Positions 8,318 through 16,874 of a DNA stretch of 64,000 bases are shown here, piece after piece. A program made the translations under genes and the position numbers. Numbering within the stretch: the stretch's first letter is position 1; each line of letters opens with the position of its first letter. Source of the DNA: Clostridia bacterium (GTDB lineage Bacteria > Bacillota_A > Clostridia > Christensenellales > Aristaeellaceae); the NCBI GenBank assembly GCA_017509065.1, contig JAFWQM010000217.1, positions 62,001-126,000 on the forward strand, read 5' to 3'. A model generated the notes under the pieces. It was not told the origin of the DNA and did no database searches. It saw nothing but the letters and a program-made list of their open reading frames with translations.

Positions 8318-8390
8318 TTTTTTCTGGGGGAACCATTCTTTGGAGGCCAAAGAATGGTTCCCCCAGGCCCCCTCCAAGAAAGCCATAGAG
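8318..8390. repeat. Dispersed palindromic repeat family A, copy 1
   Basis: 20-bp perfect arms (8324-8343 and 8347-8366, starting CTGGGGGAACCATTC) with a 3-nt loop. To its right lies the family flank seen as AAGAAAGCCATA (reverse of TATGGCTTTCT). Related copies at 8436, 31838, 57615 and 60985. No T-run after the hairpin. Confidence 0.85.
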
Positions 8391-8435
8391 GGGATTTTGT
8401 TTCATTTGCTTCGGTTTGAAATGAAAAAGGAAAGG

Positions 8436-8562
8436 ATTCAGGCACCCTTTTTAACTTTCTCGGAAGGAGGTCTGGGGGAAACCGCTCTCAGCCTTCCCCT
8501 ATTAGGGGAAGGTGGCCCGTAGGGCCGGATGAGGTTAACAAAGAGCGGTTTCCCCCAGAAAA
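8436..8562. repeat. Dispersed palindromic repeat family A, copy 2, with nested palindromes in the loop
   Basis: Arms CTGGGGGAAACCGCTCT (8472-8488) and its complement (8542-8558). The 53-bp loop holds two further palindromes: CCTTCCCCT/AGGGGAAGG at 8492-8512 and GGCCC/GGGCC next to it. Flank ACTTTCTCGGAAGG lies to the left, so this copy is inverted relative to copy 1 and the two flanks face each other. Confidence 0.85.
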
Positions 8563-8569
8563 AACTCAA

Positions 8570-9772
8570 TTACTTCTCGTCGAGAGCGGCAACGCCGGGC
8601 AGCACTTTGCCTTCCAGGTATTCCAGGGAAGCGCCGCCGCCGGTGGAGATGTGGGTCATCTTGGCGGCCAGGCCCATCTGTTCCACAGCAGCCGCGCTGT
8701 CGCCGCCGCCGATGATGGTCACGGCATCGCTGTCGGCCATGGCCTGGGCCACAGCCAGGGTGCCCTTGGCCAGGGTGGGATTCTCAAACACGCCCATGGG
8801 GCCGTTCCAAACCACGGTCTTGGCGGCCTTCACGGCGTTGCCGAACAGCTCGGCGGTCTTGGGGCCAATGTCGCAGCCCTGCATATCGGCGGGAATCTTA
8901 TCGGAGTCCACAACCTTGGTTTCGATTTCCGCGTCGATGGGGTTCGGGAATTCCTTCACGATCACGGTGTCGATGGGCAGGAGCAGCTTCACGCCTTTTT
9001 CCTCGGCCTTCTTCATCATGTCTTTGCAGTAGTCCAGCTTGGTTTCGTCCAGCAGGCTCTGGCCGATTTCATAGCCCTTGGCCTTGAGGAAGGTGAAGGC
9101 CATGCCGCCGCCGATGATGAGGGTGTCGACCTTTTCCAGCAGGTTGTTGATGACATTCAGCTTGTCCTCGATCTTCGCGCCGCCGAGAACCGCAACGAAG
9201 GGACGGTCGGCATTCTCCAGCGCCTTGCCCATGATGGACAGTTCCTTGCCGATCAGGTAGCCGGCAACATTCGGGGAGGTGAACTTGGTCACGCCCTCGG
9301 TGGAGCAGTGGGCGCGGTGGCAGGAGCCGAAAGCGTCGTCCACATAGCAGTCCGCCAGGGAAGCCAGTTCCTTGGAGAATTCTTCGATGTTCTTGGTTTC
9401 TTCCTTGCGGAAGCGGGTGTTCTGCAGCAGCACCACGTCGCCCTCGTTCATGGCGGCAACGGCGGCCTTGGCGTTTTCTCCGACCACGTTGTCGTCATCC
9501 GCGAACACAACCTTCTTGCCCAGCAGTTCGCCCAGTCGTTCCGCGGCGGGAGCCAGAGAGAACTTGGCTTCGGGGCCGTTCTTCGGCTTGCCCAGATGGC
9601 TGCACAGGATGACCTTGCCGCCGTCCGCGATCAGTTTCTGGATGGTGGGAAGCGCCGCCTGAATGCGCTTGTCGTTGGTGATTTTGCCGTCCTTCATGGG
9701 CACGTTGAAGTCAACGCGAACCAGGACCCGCTTGCCTTTTACATTGATGTCGTCGATGGTTTTCTTTGCCAT
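8570..9772 (-). CDS. pgk: Phosphoglycerate kinase
   Basis: 400 aa, full length. Transfers phosphate from 1,3-bisphosphoglycerate to ADP. Visible motifs: [16 protein letters not shown] at the N-terminus, CSHLGKPK, the NTRF substrate loop ([11 protein letters not shown]), [20 protein letters not shown] and the nucleotide-binding [11 protein letters not shown] near the C-terminus. Start ATG at 9772 sits 8 nt after AAAGGAGTGG; an upstream in-frame ATG would place that site inside the gene. Between cggR and tpiA, as in the central glycolytic operons of Firmicutes, but gapA is missing here. Confidence 0.97.
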   Translation of the reverse strand: MAKKTIDDINVKGKRVLVRVDFNVPMKDGKITNDKRIQAALPTIQKLIADGGKVILCSHLGKPKNGPEAKFSLAPAAERLGELLGKKVVFADDDNVVGENAKAAVAAMNEGDVVLLQNTRFRKEETKNIEEFSKELASLADCYVDDAFGSCHRAHCSTEGVTKFTSPNVAGYLIGKELSIMGKALENADRPFVAVLGGAKIEDKLNVINNLLEKVDTLIIGGGMAFTFLKAKGYEIGQSLLDETKLDYCKDMMKKAEEKGVKLLLPIDTVIVKEFPNPIDAEIETKVVDSDKIPADMQGCDIGPKTAELFGNAVKAAKTVVWNGPMGVFENPTLAKGTLAVAQAMADSDAVTIIGGGDSAAAVEQMGLAAKMTHISTGGGASLEYLEGKVLPGVAALDEK

Positions 9773-9855
9773 GATAGATGCCACTCCTTTTTCCAATTTG
9801 AGTTTTTACCGGAAATTGTATGCCAAGGCCTTTGGGCCGTGGTACCGATTTGTCA

Positions 9856-9966
9856 GTTAGGAGTTATCAGTGAGTAGTTAGGAGTTTTATAGTCTGATAC
9901 TGATATGATAGCCAGACATGGCCGAAATCGTAATAACTATAAACTCCTAACTTCTCACTCCTAACT
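9856..9966. repeat. Family C inverted repeat of degenerate tandem units, copy 1
   Basis: Left arm built of GTTAGGAGTT-type units (9856-9892), right arm of AACTCCTAAC-type units (9938-9966); the arms pair imperfectly over about 30 nt. It ends within the last bases of cggR and fills the cggR-pgk gap. Confidence 0.7.
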
Positions 9967-10986
9967 CTTAAGTATTGCTACAATCTTCTGTGCTGCCGCT
10001 TCGTCGGTGATGAGGGAATCGTGCGTTTCGTGGCGCGTGGCGGCGATGATGGCTTCGGCTTTGCGCTCGCCGGCGGCCACAGCGACCATTTTCGTTCCCT
10101 TGTTCACCTTACCGATGCCCAGGGTGACGGTGCTGGTTTTGAGCACCGTTTTGCCGTCGCTGTCAAAGAAATCGCCGAAAGCTTCACCGACAGCTTTTTT
10201 CTTTCTCAGAATCTCCATGTCATCAATGGACAGCCGTCTGCGCTGCGCCATGGCATCGGCGCGCCCGATGCCATGCACCACCAGGTCGGCGCGCTGAAGC
10301 AGCTCCAGGGTTTCCCGAACGTCGGGCAGCTTCATCATTTCCTGCAGCGCGGCCGCGTCGAGTGAATCAGGCAGATGCATCACCCGGTAATGCCCGCCGA
10401 TACGCCGGGCGATTTCCGCGGCGACGGCGCTGGCCTGGGTCTCCACCGAGGAACCCATACCCCCGCGCGCAGGCACGACCATCACATTCATAGAAGTTGC
10501 GGACTGCATCCCGTGGGCCATCTCGCTCATGGTGCGTCCGCCGGTCACAGCGAGTGTCATGCCGCTCTGTAGAAGCTTATGCACCCGGTGCGCCGCTGCC
10601 CGGCCCACTTCGCGCATGACCTGCGGATCAGTATCCGCGTTGCCGGATACCACGATCACATGCGGTACGCTAAGCAATTGGGAAAGCGCCTGCTCCAGCT
10701 TCGTCAGGCCGAACATCGCGCGGCTCAGGTCATGCGCCCCCGCAAGCACTTCGATCGCTTGGGAAGTGAGCTGCATTCCCGCAGCGTCCATGCTGATCAG
10801 CCCAAGCTCTTTGAGCATCGCCGCGGCCGCCCGCACTTCCCTTTCGGGCAGGTTCAGCCTGGCTGCCAGCGCCCGCCGGCCCACAGGCTGCATAACTTCA
10901 ATAGAGGAAAGCACCTGCGCCCGCCGGCCGATATCCGCCATCAGATCAGGGGCAATACGGCTGAGCACTTTCATTTCGTCCAGCAT
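9961..10986 (-). CDS. cggR: Central glycolytic genes regulator, SorC/DeoR-type
   Basis: 341 aa, the usual length for CggR. N-terminal winged helix (about 25-75: PVGRRALAARLNLPEREVRAA), then a sugar-phosphate-binding domain of the SorC type with VSGNADTDPQ, LAVTGGRTMSEMA, MVVPARGGMG and the C-terminal VAAGERKAEAI. In Bacillus, CggR represses glycolytic genes until fructose 1,6-bisphosphate binds. Start ATG at 10986 chosen because AAAGGGGGACT precedes it; two upstream in-frame ATGs exist. Its promoter region contains a close match to the CggR operator layout. It leads the cluster pgk-tpiA. Confidence 0.93.
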   Translation of the reverse strand: MLDEMKVLSRIAPDLMADIGRRAQVLSSIEVMQPVGRRALAARLNLPEREVRAAAAMLKELGLISMDAAGMQLTSQAIEVLAGAHDLSRAMFGLTKLEQALSQLLSVPHVIVVSGNADTDPQVMREVGRAAAHRVHKLLQSGMTLAVTGGRTMSEMAHGMQSATSMNVMVVPARGGMGSSVETQASAVAAEIARRIGGHYRVMHLPDSLDAAALQEMMKLPDVRETLELLQRADLVVHGIGRADAMAQRRRLSIDDMEILRKKKAVGEAFGDFFDSDGKTVLKTSTVTLGIGKVNKGTKMVAVAAGERKAEAIIAATRHETHDSLITDEAAAQKIVAILKS

Positions 10987-11010
10987 CCGCAGTCCCCCTT
11001 TCTGTTTCAT

Positions 11011-11046
11011 GGACGAACCTTGCCCCACTGGGCAAATCGTGTCCCG
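11011..11046 (-). promoter_or_regulatory. Predicted CggR operator
   Basis: Reading the minus strand: CGGGAC, 6 nt, TGCC, 4 nt, GGGGCA, 6 nt, GTCC. The known Bacillus operator is CGGGAC-N6-TGTC-N4-CGGGAC-N6-TGTC, so the spacing is identical and the first half-site almost exact. It starts just downstream of the -10, which fits autoregulation of cggR-pgk-tpiA. Confidence 0.75.
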
Positions 11047-11052
11047 CGGGAT

Positions 11053-11081
11053 AGTATAACATAACGGCGCTGGAATGTAAA
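11053..11081 (-). promoter_or_regulatory. Predicted promoter of cggR
   Basis: TTTACA and TATACT separated by 17 nt on the minus strand, immediately ahead of the CggR-like operator. Confidence 0.7.
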
Positions 11082-11128
11082 GACAAATTCACGCTTCTTT
11101 TTCGCACGGATGCTTTCTTTACTGAAAT

Positions 11129-11587
11129 TTAACAATTCAGCCGGTAATCAACCAGCGCACCGCCCGGCGCGTAAATCAGCTTGAGGGAAAAGCATTCCTG
11201 GCAGTATTGCAGCAAAGGCAGGAATACCCGGTCGCCCTCCCAAAGCGGCAGATCGGCGATTTTTTCTATCGGAATCCACGCCAGCGTCCCTTCGGAGCAG
11301 GGCGTTACCTCCGCCGTGTCCGTGCCGGCGGTATAGAGGAAGGTCAGCTCATTTCCCCAGTCCGGCAGGATGAAGGTAATGATGCCGCGAAGCCGCAGAT
11401 CCTTCACTTCCAGTCCCGTTTCCTCTCTGATTTCCCGCAGCGCGCATTCCTCCGGGGATTCGTCCTCCTCCATATGCCCGCCCACGCCGATCCATTTTCC
11501 TTTGTTTTCGTCCACGGCCTTCTTATCCCGTTTCAGCATCAGGTAACAGCCGTCCCGCTCGATGTAGCATAGCGTGGTCAAACGCAT
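11129..11587 (-). CDS. Nudix hydrolase, MutT/8-oxo-dGTPase-like
   Basis: 152 aa. Nudix box GGHMEEDESPEECALREIREETG at about 41-63 keeps the catalytic REIREE core. It begins MRLTTLCYIERDGCYLMLKRDKK, as in Firmicute MutT/YtkD-like enzymes that hydrolyse oxidised nucleoside triphosphates. Start at 11587 follows GATAAAGGAGTTTAAA; an upstream extension runs into a repeat. Substrate cannot be fixed from sequence. Confidence 0.88.
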   Translation of the reverse strand: MRLTTLCYIERDGCYLMLKRDKKAVDENKGKWIGVGGHMEEDESPEECALREIREETGLEVKDLRLRGIITFILPDWGNELTFLYTAGTDTAEVTPCSEGTLAWIPIEKIADLPLWEGDRVFLPLLQYCQECFSLKLIYAPGGALVDYRLNC

Positions 11588-11609
11588 TTTAAACTCCTTT
11601 ATCAAAAAA

Positions 11610-11709
11610 AGTGTAGAGTGTGGAGTGTGGAGTGAAAAATGCTTTATCCAATGTACTTGTTTCCACGTAAGCATTCACAATCTTCAACTCCACACTTCAC
11701 CCTCCACAC
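11610..11709. repeat. Family C inverted repeat of degenerate tandem units, copy 2
   Basis: Left arm of (A)GTGTGGA-type units at 11610-11634, right arm of CTCCACAC-type units at 11685-11709. The unit differs from the 9.9-kb copy, but the plan (short tandem units arranged as an inverted repeat) is the same. Confidence 0.7.
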
Positions 11710-11716
11710 GTTCACC

Positions 11717-12961
11717 TCAGTAGCCGGGAATATTCTCAAAGAAGTCGTTGCCGTTCACGTCATAGCCCACCGTGGTATAGGCCAGGCCGAAGCGGTAGCA
11801 GCTGTATTTGCTGTCGCGGGGTTCCACGATGAAGTATTCCCACTTGCCGGTTTCCGGGTTCTTCTGGCCCGCTTCGTGCTGGGATACGTGCCACTGGTAG
11901 CCCGCTTCCGCCACCTGATAGCCGGTGCGCCCGCCGAACGCGGAGAGCGGCTGATCCCAATCCATCTCAATCTGATTCTGGTTATACATATGCAGATACA
12001 GCTTTTTCACCTGCCATGCGCCGTACTTCTGCGCGGAGTCGCTGTAGTTTCCGGCCTCGGCGGCAACCGGGATGCAGTGCGCCATTACGTCGGCGCATAC
12101 GCGGTGGATGCCGTGGCCGTATTCGCCGTTCACGTCATGGGTGACGACGACCTCGGGCTTGCATTTTCTGAGCAGTTCCACCATGGCTTCCTGCACTTTT
12201 TTCTTGCCTACGGCTTCATATGCGCTGTCCAGGTTCTTGGAAAACTTGTCCCAGAAATCATAGATCACGGGATAATTGCGCAGGCCCATTTCCCATAAGC
12301 CGTTCAGCAGTTCGCTGCGGCGGCCGGTGACGCGGTCGTTTTTGATCAGGTCGCTCATGTTGCCGGAAGTGAGGTAAGCAACTACCACCTGCATATTCCG
12401 CTCCGCGGCGTAATAGGGAATCGCCCCGCCGAAGAACAGGATCTCGTCGTCCGGATGACCGGAGAGCACCAGCAGGTCGCACTTCTCCGGGGTCGCCTGC
12501 CACTGCTGAACATAGGAAGGCGTTTCTCCCGCGCCGAACACGAACAGCTCGCTGACGGCCAGCACCGCCTGTTTGTTGCTGTTCAGGCGCACGCGGATAT
12601 TCGTTTCTCCGTCGGGCAGGGGCGCGTACTCATGCGCGAATTCGCCTTCACTTTGGTATACCTGAACCCACTTGCCGTTTTTTTTGGTCTCCACTGTCCA
12701 AGGGTACAGCTTGCCCCCGAAGCAGACATACACGCCGTACATCGGCTGGCCCTTTGGCGCGGCGATTTCGATATACGGATTCTTCTGCTTGTCGCTGATG
12801 AAGCCGGTCAGATAGTCCCGGTCACTCATGCGCGACGCGCGCTTGGACTGGGAGGATACCGTGATTTTGCACTGCGCGGTCAGGTCGGGCGCTTCCTCAG
12901 CCAAAGCGGGAACGCAGGAGAGCAGAAGCAGAAAGAGAAGGATGAAAAGAGCTTTTTTCAT
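11717..12961 (-). CDS. Secreted LmbE/PIG-L-family deacetylase
   Basis: 414 aa. Signal peptide 1-21 (VPALAEE; an LLSC at 13-16 is a weak lipobox alternative). Residues about 30-145 form a beta-rich region like a galactose-binding/discoidin module. The LmbE domain follows with the zinc and catalytic motif GHPDDE at 168-173 and a distal zinc-site HDVNGEYGHGIH. Members remove N-acetyl groups from sugars such as GlcNAc. Export and a carbohydrate-binding-like module suggest action on envelope or dietary glycans. Start ATG follows GGAGGTTCCC. Confidence 0.88.
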   Translation of the reverse strand: MKKALFILLFLLLLSCVPALAEEAPDLTAQCKITVSSQSKRASRMSDRDYLTGFISDKQKNPYIEIAAPKGQPMYGVYVCFGGKLYPWTVETKKNGKWVQVYQSEGEFAHEYAPLPDGETNIRVRLNSNKQAVLAVSELFVFGAGETPSYVQQWQATPEKCDLLVLSGHPDDEILFFGGAIPYYAAERNMQVVVAYLTSGNMSDLIKNDRVTGRRSELLNGLWEMGLRNYPVIYDFWDKFSKNLDSAYEAVGKKKVQEAMVELLRKCKPEVVVTHDVNGEYGHGIHRVCADVMAHCIPVAAEAGNYSDSAQKYGAWQVKKLYLHMYNQNQIEMDWDQPLSAFGGRTGYQVAEAGYQWHVSQHEAGQKNPETGKWEYFIVEPRDSKYSCYRFGLAYTTVGYDVNGNDFFENIPGY

Positions 12962-12992
12962 GGGAACCTCCGAAGGGTTTAGAGTACACTGA

Positions 12993-13029
12993 AACAGAAA
13001 ACGCCGCGCCGCAGTAATGCGGGCGCGGC
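12993..13029 (-). terminator. Rho-independent terminator of the IspH-S1 gene
   Basis: On the minus strand the G+C-rich arms GCCGCGCCCGC and GCGGCGCGGC enclose a short loop and are followed by GTTTTCTGTTTC. Confidence 0.8.
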
Positions 13030-13045
13030 AGGGAGAACAATAAGA

Positions 13046-15118
13046 TTATTCGGCGTCGGCGGGGGCTTCCTCAGCGGGAGCGGCTTCTTCAACTGGCGCT
13101 TCTTCCGCTTCGCCGGGGATTTCCAGCTCGTTGTTTTCGAGCACTGTTTCATCTTCCAGCGCCTGGCGGATGCTCAGGCTGATGCGCTTTGCTTCGGGAT
13201 CAACGGCCAGCACTTTGACCAGCACGTTCTGGCCTTCCTGCAGCACGTCTTCCACCTTGGCGACACGGGTGGGAGCAACCTGGGAAATATGCACCAGGCC
13301 GTCCACGCCGGGCTCCAGCTCGATGAACGCGCCGAAGGGGCGGATGCGCACCACGGGACGCTCCAGGATGACGCCCACGGGATACTTTTCTTCGATGTTG
13401 TCCCAGGGCTTGGGCATGAGCTCTTTGTAGCCCAGCTGAATGCGTTCGCGTTCGCGGTCCAGGGACTTGATCTTGACGTTGACTTCCTGGTTCACCTGCA
13501 GCACGTCGCTGGGATGATTCACGCGGTTCCAGGCCAGGTCCGTGATGTGGATCAGGCCATCCACGCCGCCCAGGTCAACAAACGCGCCGAAGTCCGCGAA
13601 GCGGCGGACGATGCCGGTGACCACAGCGCCGACTTCGAGCTTTTCCCAGGCCGCTTCCTTCTTGGCCTTGCTTTCTTCCTCGATGACCTGCTTGCGGCTG
13701 GCCACGATGCGCTTCTTCTGCTTGTCCACGTCGATGATCTTGAGCTTCATGGGCTGGCCCACGAACTGGCCGATCTTTTCGACGTAGCGCTGGGCGAGCT
13801 GGGAAGCGGGCACGAACGCGCGCACGCCACCCTCGACGCTGGCGAGCAGGCCGCCCTTGACGGCTTCCTTGCCCACGGCTTCGATGTATTCACCTTTTTC
13901 ATACTTCTCCATCAGCGCGTCCCAGGCCTTGCGGTTGACAATGTTGCGCTGAGAGAGCAGGACGTTGCCTTCGCCGTCATTGACCTTGACGACCTCGACC
14001 TCAATCTCGTCGCCGAGTTTCACGTCCTGATCCACCAAGTCGGAGCGCTTGATCAAACCGTCGGACTTGTAGCCGATGTTGACGCACACTTCGTCGTCGG
14101 TGATTTGTACCACGGTGCCCGTAACGGTTTGGCCCGTGCGGATGCGAACCACGGTCTTTTCGATGTCTTCCATGGTGAGCGCCTGTCCTTCGGGAGCTTC
14201 CTGCTCGACGGGGGCGGCTTCCTGCTCAACCTGGGCGACGGGTTCCTGCTGGGTTTCCTGGTCGATGTGTTCCATGTCGTTCATGCGTGTGACAACCTCC
14301 TTAAATGACCAATCCGGCGTAGATGCGCCGGCGGCTATTCCTATGTGATGATTGTGGATATCGATAAAGTCCGCTGGGATTTCAGCGGCACGTTCCACCA
14401 GAATTGTGCGCGGGCAGATGGCCCGGCAGATTTCATATAGCTTGCGGGTATTCGCGCTGCTTTTCCCGCCTACCACCACCATGGCGTCCACCTTTGCGGC
14501 GAGGGCCCTGGCTTCCTGCTGGCGCTTCTGGGTGGCGGGGCAGACGGTGCAGCGGGCGTCAAGATTGTGAAAGCGCTTTTCCAGCCGCATGAGGATCCTT
14601 TCCCACGCCTGGAGGGAAAAGGTGGTCTGCGATACGGCGAGGGGCCTGTCCATCTCGGGCAGCGCGTCCACGTCATCTTCGCTCTGCACGATGTGGCATT
14701 CTCCCGGGCACCAGGCTGCTGTGCCCTGCACCTCGGGATGATCCGCTTCGCCGACCAGGATCACGGGAATACCCGCTTCTCCGCTTTCCCGGACGATTTT
14801 ATGCAGCGCCTGAACCGAGCCGCAGGTAGTATCCCGGATGATCAGTTCCCTTTTTCGGCATTCTTCCTCCGCCTGAGGGGATACGCCGTGGCTGCGCAAT
14901 AAAATGATACTGCCTTTTTCCGCTTCCTCCACCCGGTCGATGGATACGACCCCTTCGCTGCGAAGGGCGTTCACCGCCTCCGGATTGTGGATCAGCTCAC
15001 CGAGGGAATAGCACTTCACGTTCAGTTCCCTTGCTTCCCGCGCGGCCTGGAACGCGATCTCCATGGCTCTGCGGACGCCGGCGCAGTAACCGGCATAGCG
15101 TGCGATGGTGTAGGGCAT
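13046..15118 (-). CDS. ispH: Fusion of HMBPP reductase (IspH) and ribosomal protein S1
   Basis: 690 aa. Residues about 1-280 are IspH (LytB), the [4Fe-4S] enzyme making IPP and DMAPP in the last step of the MEP pathway; the cluster cysteines are C12 (GYCAGVRRA), C99 (TTCGSVQ) and C193 (CTVCPATQKRQ). After a Gln/Glu/Val-rich linker come four S1 RNA-binding domains (about 325-395, 410-485, 500-570, 585-655), the third and fourth with the typical FGAF(V/I) and GL(I/V)HI. An acidic Ala/Glu tail ends the protein. The same fusion is known in Clostridia. The start at 15118 is preferred: GGAGAGG lies 7 nt before it but only 1 nt before the ATG at 15124. Confidence 0.95.
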   Translation of the reverse strand: MPYTIARYAGYCAGVRRAMEIAFQAAREARELNVKCYSLGELIHNPEAVNALRSEGVVSIDRVEEAEKGSIILLRSHGVSPQAEEECRKRELIIRDTTCGSVQALHKIVRESGEAGIPVILVGEADHPEVQGTAAWCPGECHIVQSEDDVDALPEMDRPLAVSQTTFSLQAWERILMRLEKRFHNLDARCTVCPATQKRQQEARALAAKVDAMVVVGGKSSANTRKLYEICRAICPRTILVERAAEIPADFIDIHNHHIGIAAGASTPDWSFKEVVTRMNDMEHIDQETQQEPVAQVEQEAAPVEQEAPEGQALTMEDIEKTVVRIRTGQTVTGTVVQITDDEVCVNIGYKSDGLIKRSDLVDQDVKLGDEIEVEVVKVNDGEGNVLLSQRNIVNRKAWDALMEKYEKGEYIEAVGKEAVKGGLLASVEGGVRAFVPASQLAQRYVEKIGQFVGQPMKLKIIDVDKQKKRIVASRKQVIEEESKAKKEAAWEKLEVGAVVTGIVRRFADFGAFVDLGGVDGLIHITDLAWNRVNHPSDVLQVNQEVNVKIKSLDRERERIQLGYKELMPKPWDNIEEKYPVGVILERPVVRIRPFGAFIELEPGVDGLVHISQVAPTRVAKVEDVLQEGQNVLVKVLAVDPEAKRISLSIRQALEDETVLENNELEIPGEAEEAPVEEAAPAEEAPADAE

Positions 15119-15291
15119 CTTCATACCTCTCCATAGTAGTGGCCATTTTCTATCTGTTCGGCGTATATTTCTTTTTTCCTGCTATTTACAAAAAATTTTT
15201 TTAAGAAATTTCAGGAAGGAAAAAAAGGTGCCGACGGGTGATGCATCAATGGAAAAATATTTTTATGTTGGAAGAAAAACTGGGCTTCATG

Positions 15292-15300
15292 TGTTATAAT
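15292..15300 (+). promoter_or_regulatory. Extended -10 promoter element
   Basis: TG-T-TATAAT, 31 nt ahead of the ATG at 15331. No convincing -35 at normal spacing. Confidence 0.55.
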
Positions 15301-15330
15301 GGGGAAGAAATCAAGGAAAGGGGCTGGAAA

Positions 15331-16839
15331 ATGGGGCGAAAGAGGTGTATAATACGGAAGACGCCGTCCCGCGGATGGCGGAAGACTGCTATCTTTTGCG
15401 CCATCGGCGCGCTGACGGCGCTGCTTATCCGGCTCATCTTTTTTCAAAACAGCGAGATCATGTGGCAGGACGCAGCGCTTGAGGCCGCGTCGGAAGGACT
15501 GACGGATTACCGGGTGGAGCTGCGGCTGATTCCCGAAGAAAGCGTTCTGGCGATTTCAGAATCTATCTGCTACTGCAATAGCACAGGCGACACGCTCGGC
15601 AGCCTGATGCTCAGGACATGGCTGAACGCCTTTCAATCCGAAGAAACCAGCCCCGCCGCTACGGAAGAGCTGTATGACGCCTGCTATCCCGAAGGTTTTT
15701 CTCCAGGCGGGCTGACGGTGTATAATGTGGAATGGAACGGACAAGCTGCGGAACATTCCTTCGTCAACGCGGACGAAACCGCCCTTCGGATCGACATTCC
15801 GGAGCTTGAGCCGGGGGAGAGTGGCACACTGTTTTTCCGGTGCCTGGCGAAGATCCCACACTGCGCTTTTCGCACGGGGTACACCGAAGGCTGCTGGCAA
15901 CTGGGAAATACGCTTCCTCTGCTGTCCGTGTATGCGGACGGCGAATGGCGGACGGATACGTATTATGCCATCGGTGATCCTTTCGTAAACGAATGCGCTA
16001 ACTTTCATATCACGCTGGAAGCGCCGGAAGGATATTTGCCCGCCTGCTCCGTTCCGCTTGAAAAGGAAAAGGATGGGCTTTGGCGGGGCGAGCTCCTGGC
16101 TGCCCGTGATGCTGCGCTGTGCGTGTATGAGCACGCCGCTATGGCGAAGGGACAAGCGGGGAACACGCGCATCCTCTCCTATGCCGAAACCGCCGCGGAA
16201 GCCAGACGCGCGCTGGACGGCGCGAAAAAAGCGCTGGAAACCTTCTCTGAACTGTACGGCGAATATCTTTATCCCGCGCTGTCTGTATGCGAAGTGAGCT
16301 TTCCCTTCAGCGGGATGGAATACTCCGCGCTGTGCATGATCGGAAACGGACAGTACGCTGAGAACAAGGCCGACAGTCTGGAACTGACTGTAGCCCACGA
16401 AACGGCGCACCAGTGGTTTTACGCCCTGATCGGGTCGGACGGCGTGAACCAGCCATGGCAGGACGAAGCGCTTGCCGAATATGCGATGCTTCGCTACGTC
16501 GGGAAGCGATACGGGCAAAGCAGCTTTGAAACCCTTCGGTATTACCGGGTGGATTCCGCCATGATGGAAAACGTGCCCGGCAGCCCGACGCCCGGAAGTC
16601 CCATCTCATATTACAATAACTATCAGGATTACCGCACCGTCGTCTATGGCAGGGGGGCTGCGCTGCTGTTGGCGCTGGACGAGTTTCTCCCCGGAGGAAC
16701 CGACGCTTTTCTGCGGGCGTATGTAAAGGAATTCGCTTTCCAGTTTGTTACACGGGAACAGTTTGAATCCTTCCTGAACAGTTATTCCGGCTTGGACGCC
16801 GGCCCGCTGCTGCTGGATTATCTGGATACAATGACGTAA
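15331..16839 (+). CDS. Membrane-anchored M1-like metallopeptidase
   Basis: 502 aa. One N-terminal membrane segment (about 18-36) after a basic stretch, so the bulk is extracytoplasmic. The gluzincin zinc site HETAH at 356-360 is followed by the third ligand E379 (QDEALAEYAM), exactly the HExxH-x18-E spacing of M1 aminopeptidases. The N-terminal 200 residues are the beta-rich domain usual for M1 enzymes, but the long C-terminal helical domain of PepN is absent, so it belongs to the short membrane-bound group. Start at 15331 follows AAGGAAAGGGGC. First of five closely spaced + strand genes. Confidence 0.85.
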   Translation: MGRKRCIIRKTPSRGWRKTAIFCAIGALTALLIRLIFFQNSEIMWQDAALEAASEGLTDYRVELRLIPEESVLAISESICYCNSTGDTLGSLMLRTWLNAFQSEETSPAATEELYDACYPEGFSPGGLTVYNVEWNGQAAEHSFVNADETALRIDIPELEPGESGTLFFRCLAKIPHCAFRTGYTEGCWQLGNTLPLLSVYADGEWRTDTYYAIGDPFVNECANFHITLEAPEGYLPACSVPLEKEKDGLWRGELLAARDAALCVYEHAAMAKGQAGNTRILSYAETAAEARRALDGAKKALETFSELYGEYLYPALSVCEVSFPFSGMEYSALCMIGNGQYAENKADSLELTVAHETAHQWFYALIGSDGVNQPWQDEALAEYAMLRYVGKRYGQSSFETLRYYRVDSAMMENVPGSPTPGSPISYYNNYQDYRTVVYGRGAALLLALDEFLPGGTDAFLRAYVKEFAFQFVTREQFESFLNSYSGLDAGPLLLDYLDTMT

Positions 16840-16874
16840 ACGCAGAGATTTTTGAATTGCAAAGGAGAAAAACG

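Noticed and set aside
9836..9860. T-box-like GTGGTACCG upstream of pgk
   Set aside because: No stem I, specifier loop or terminator is present and the gene is not an aminoacylation or amino-acid gene.
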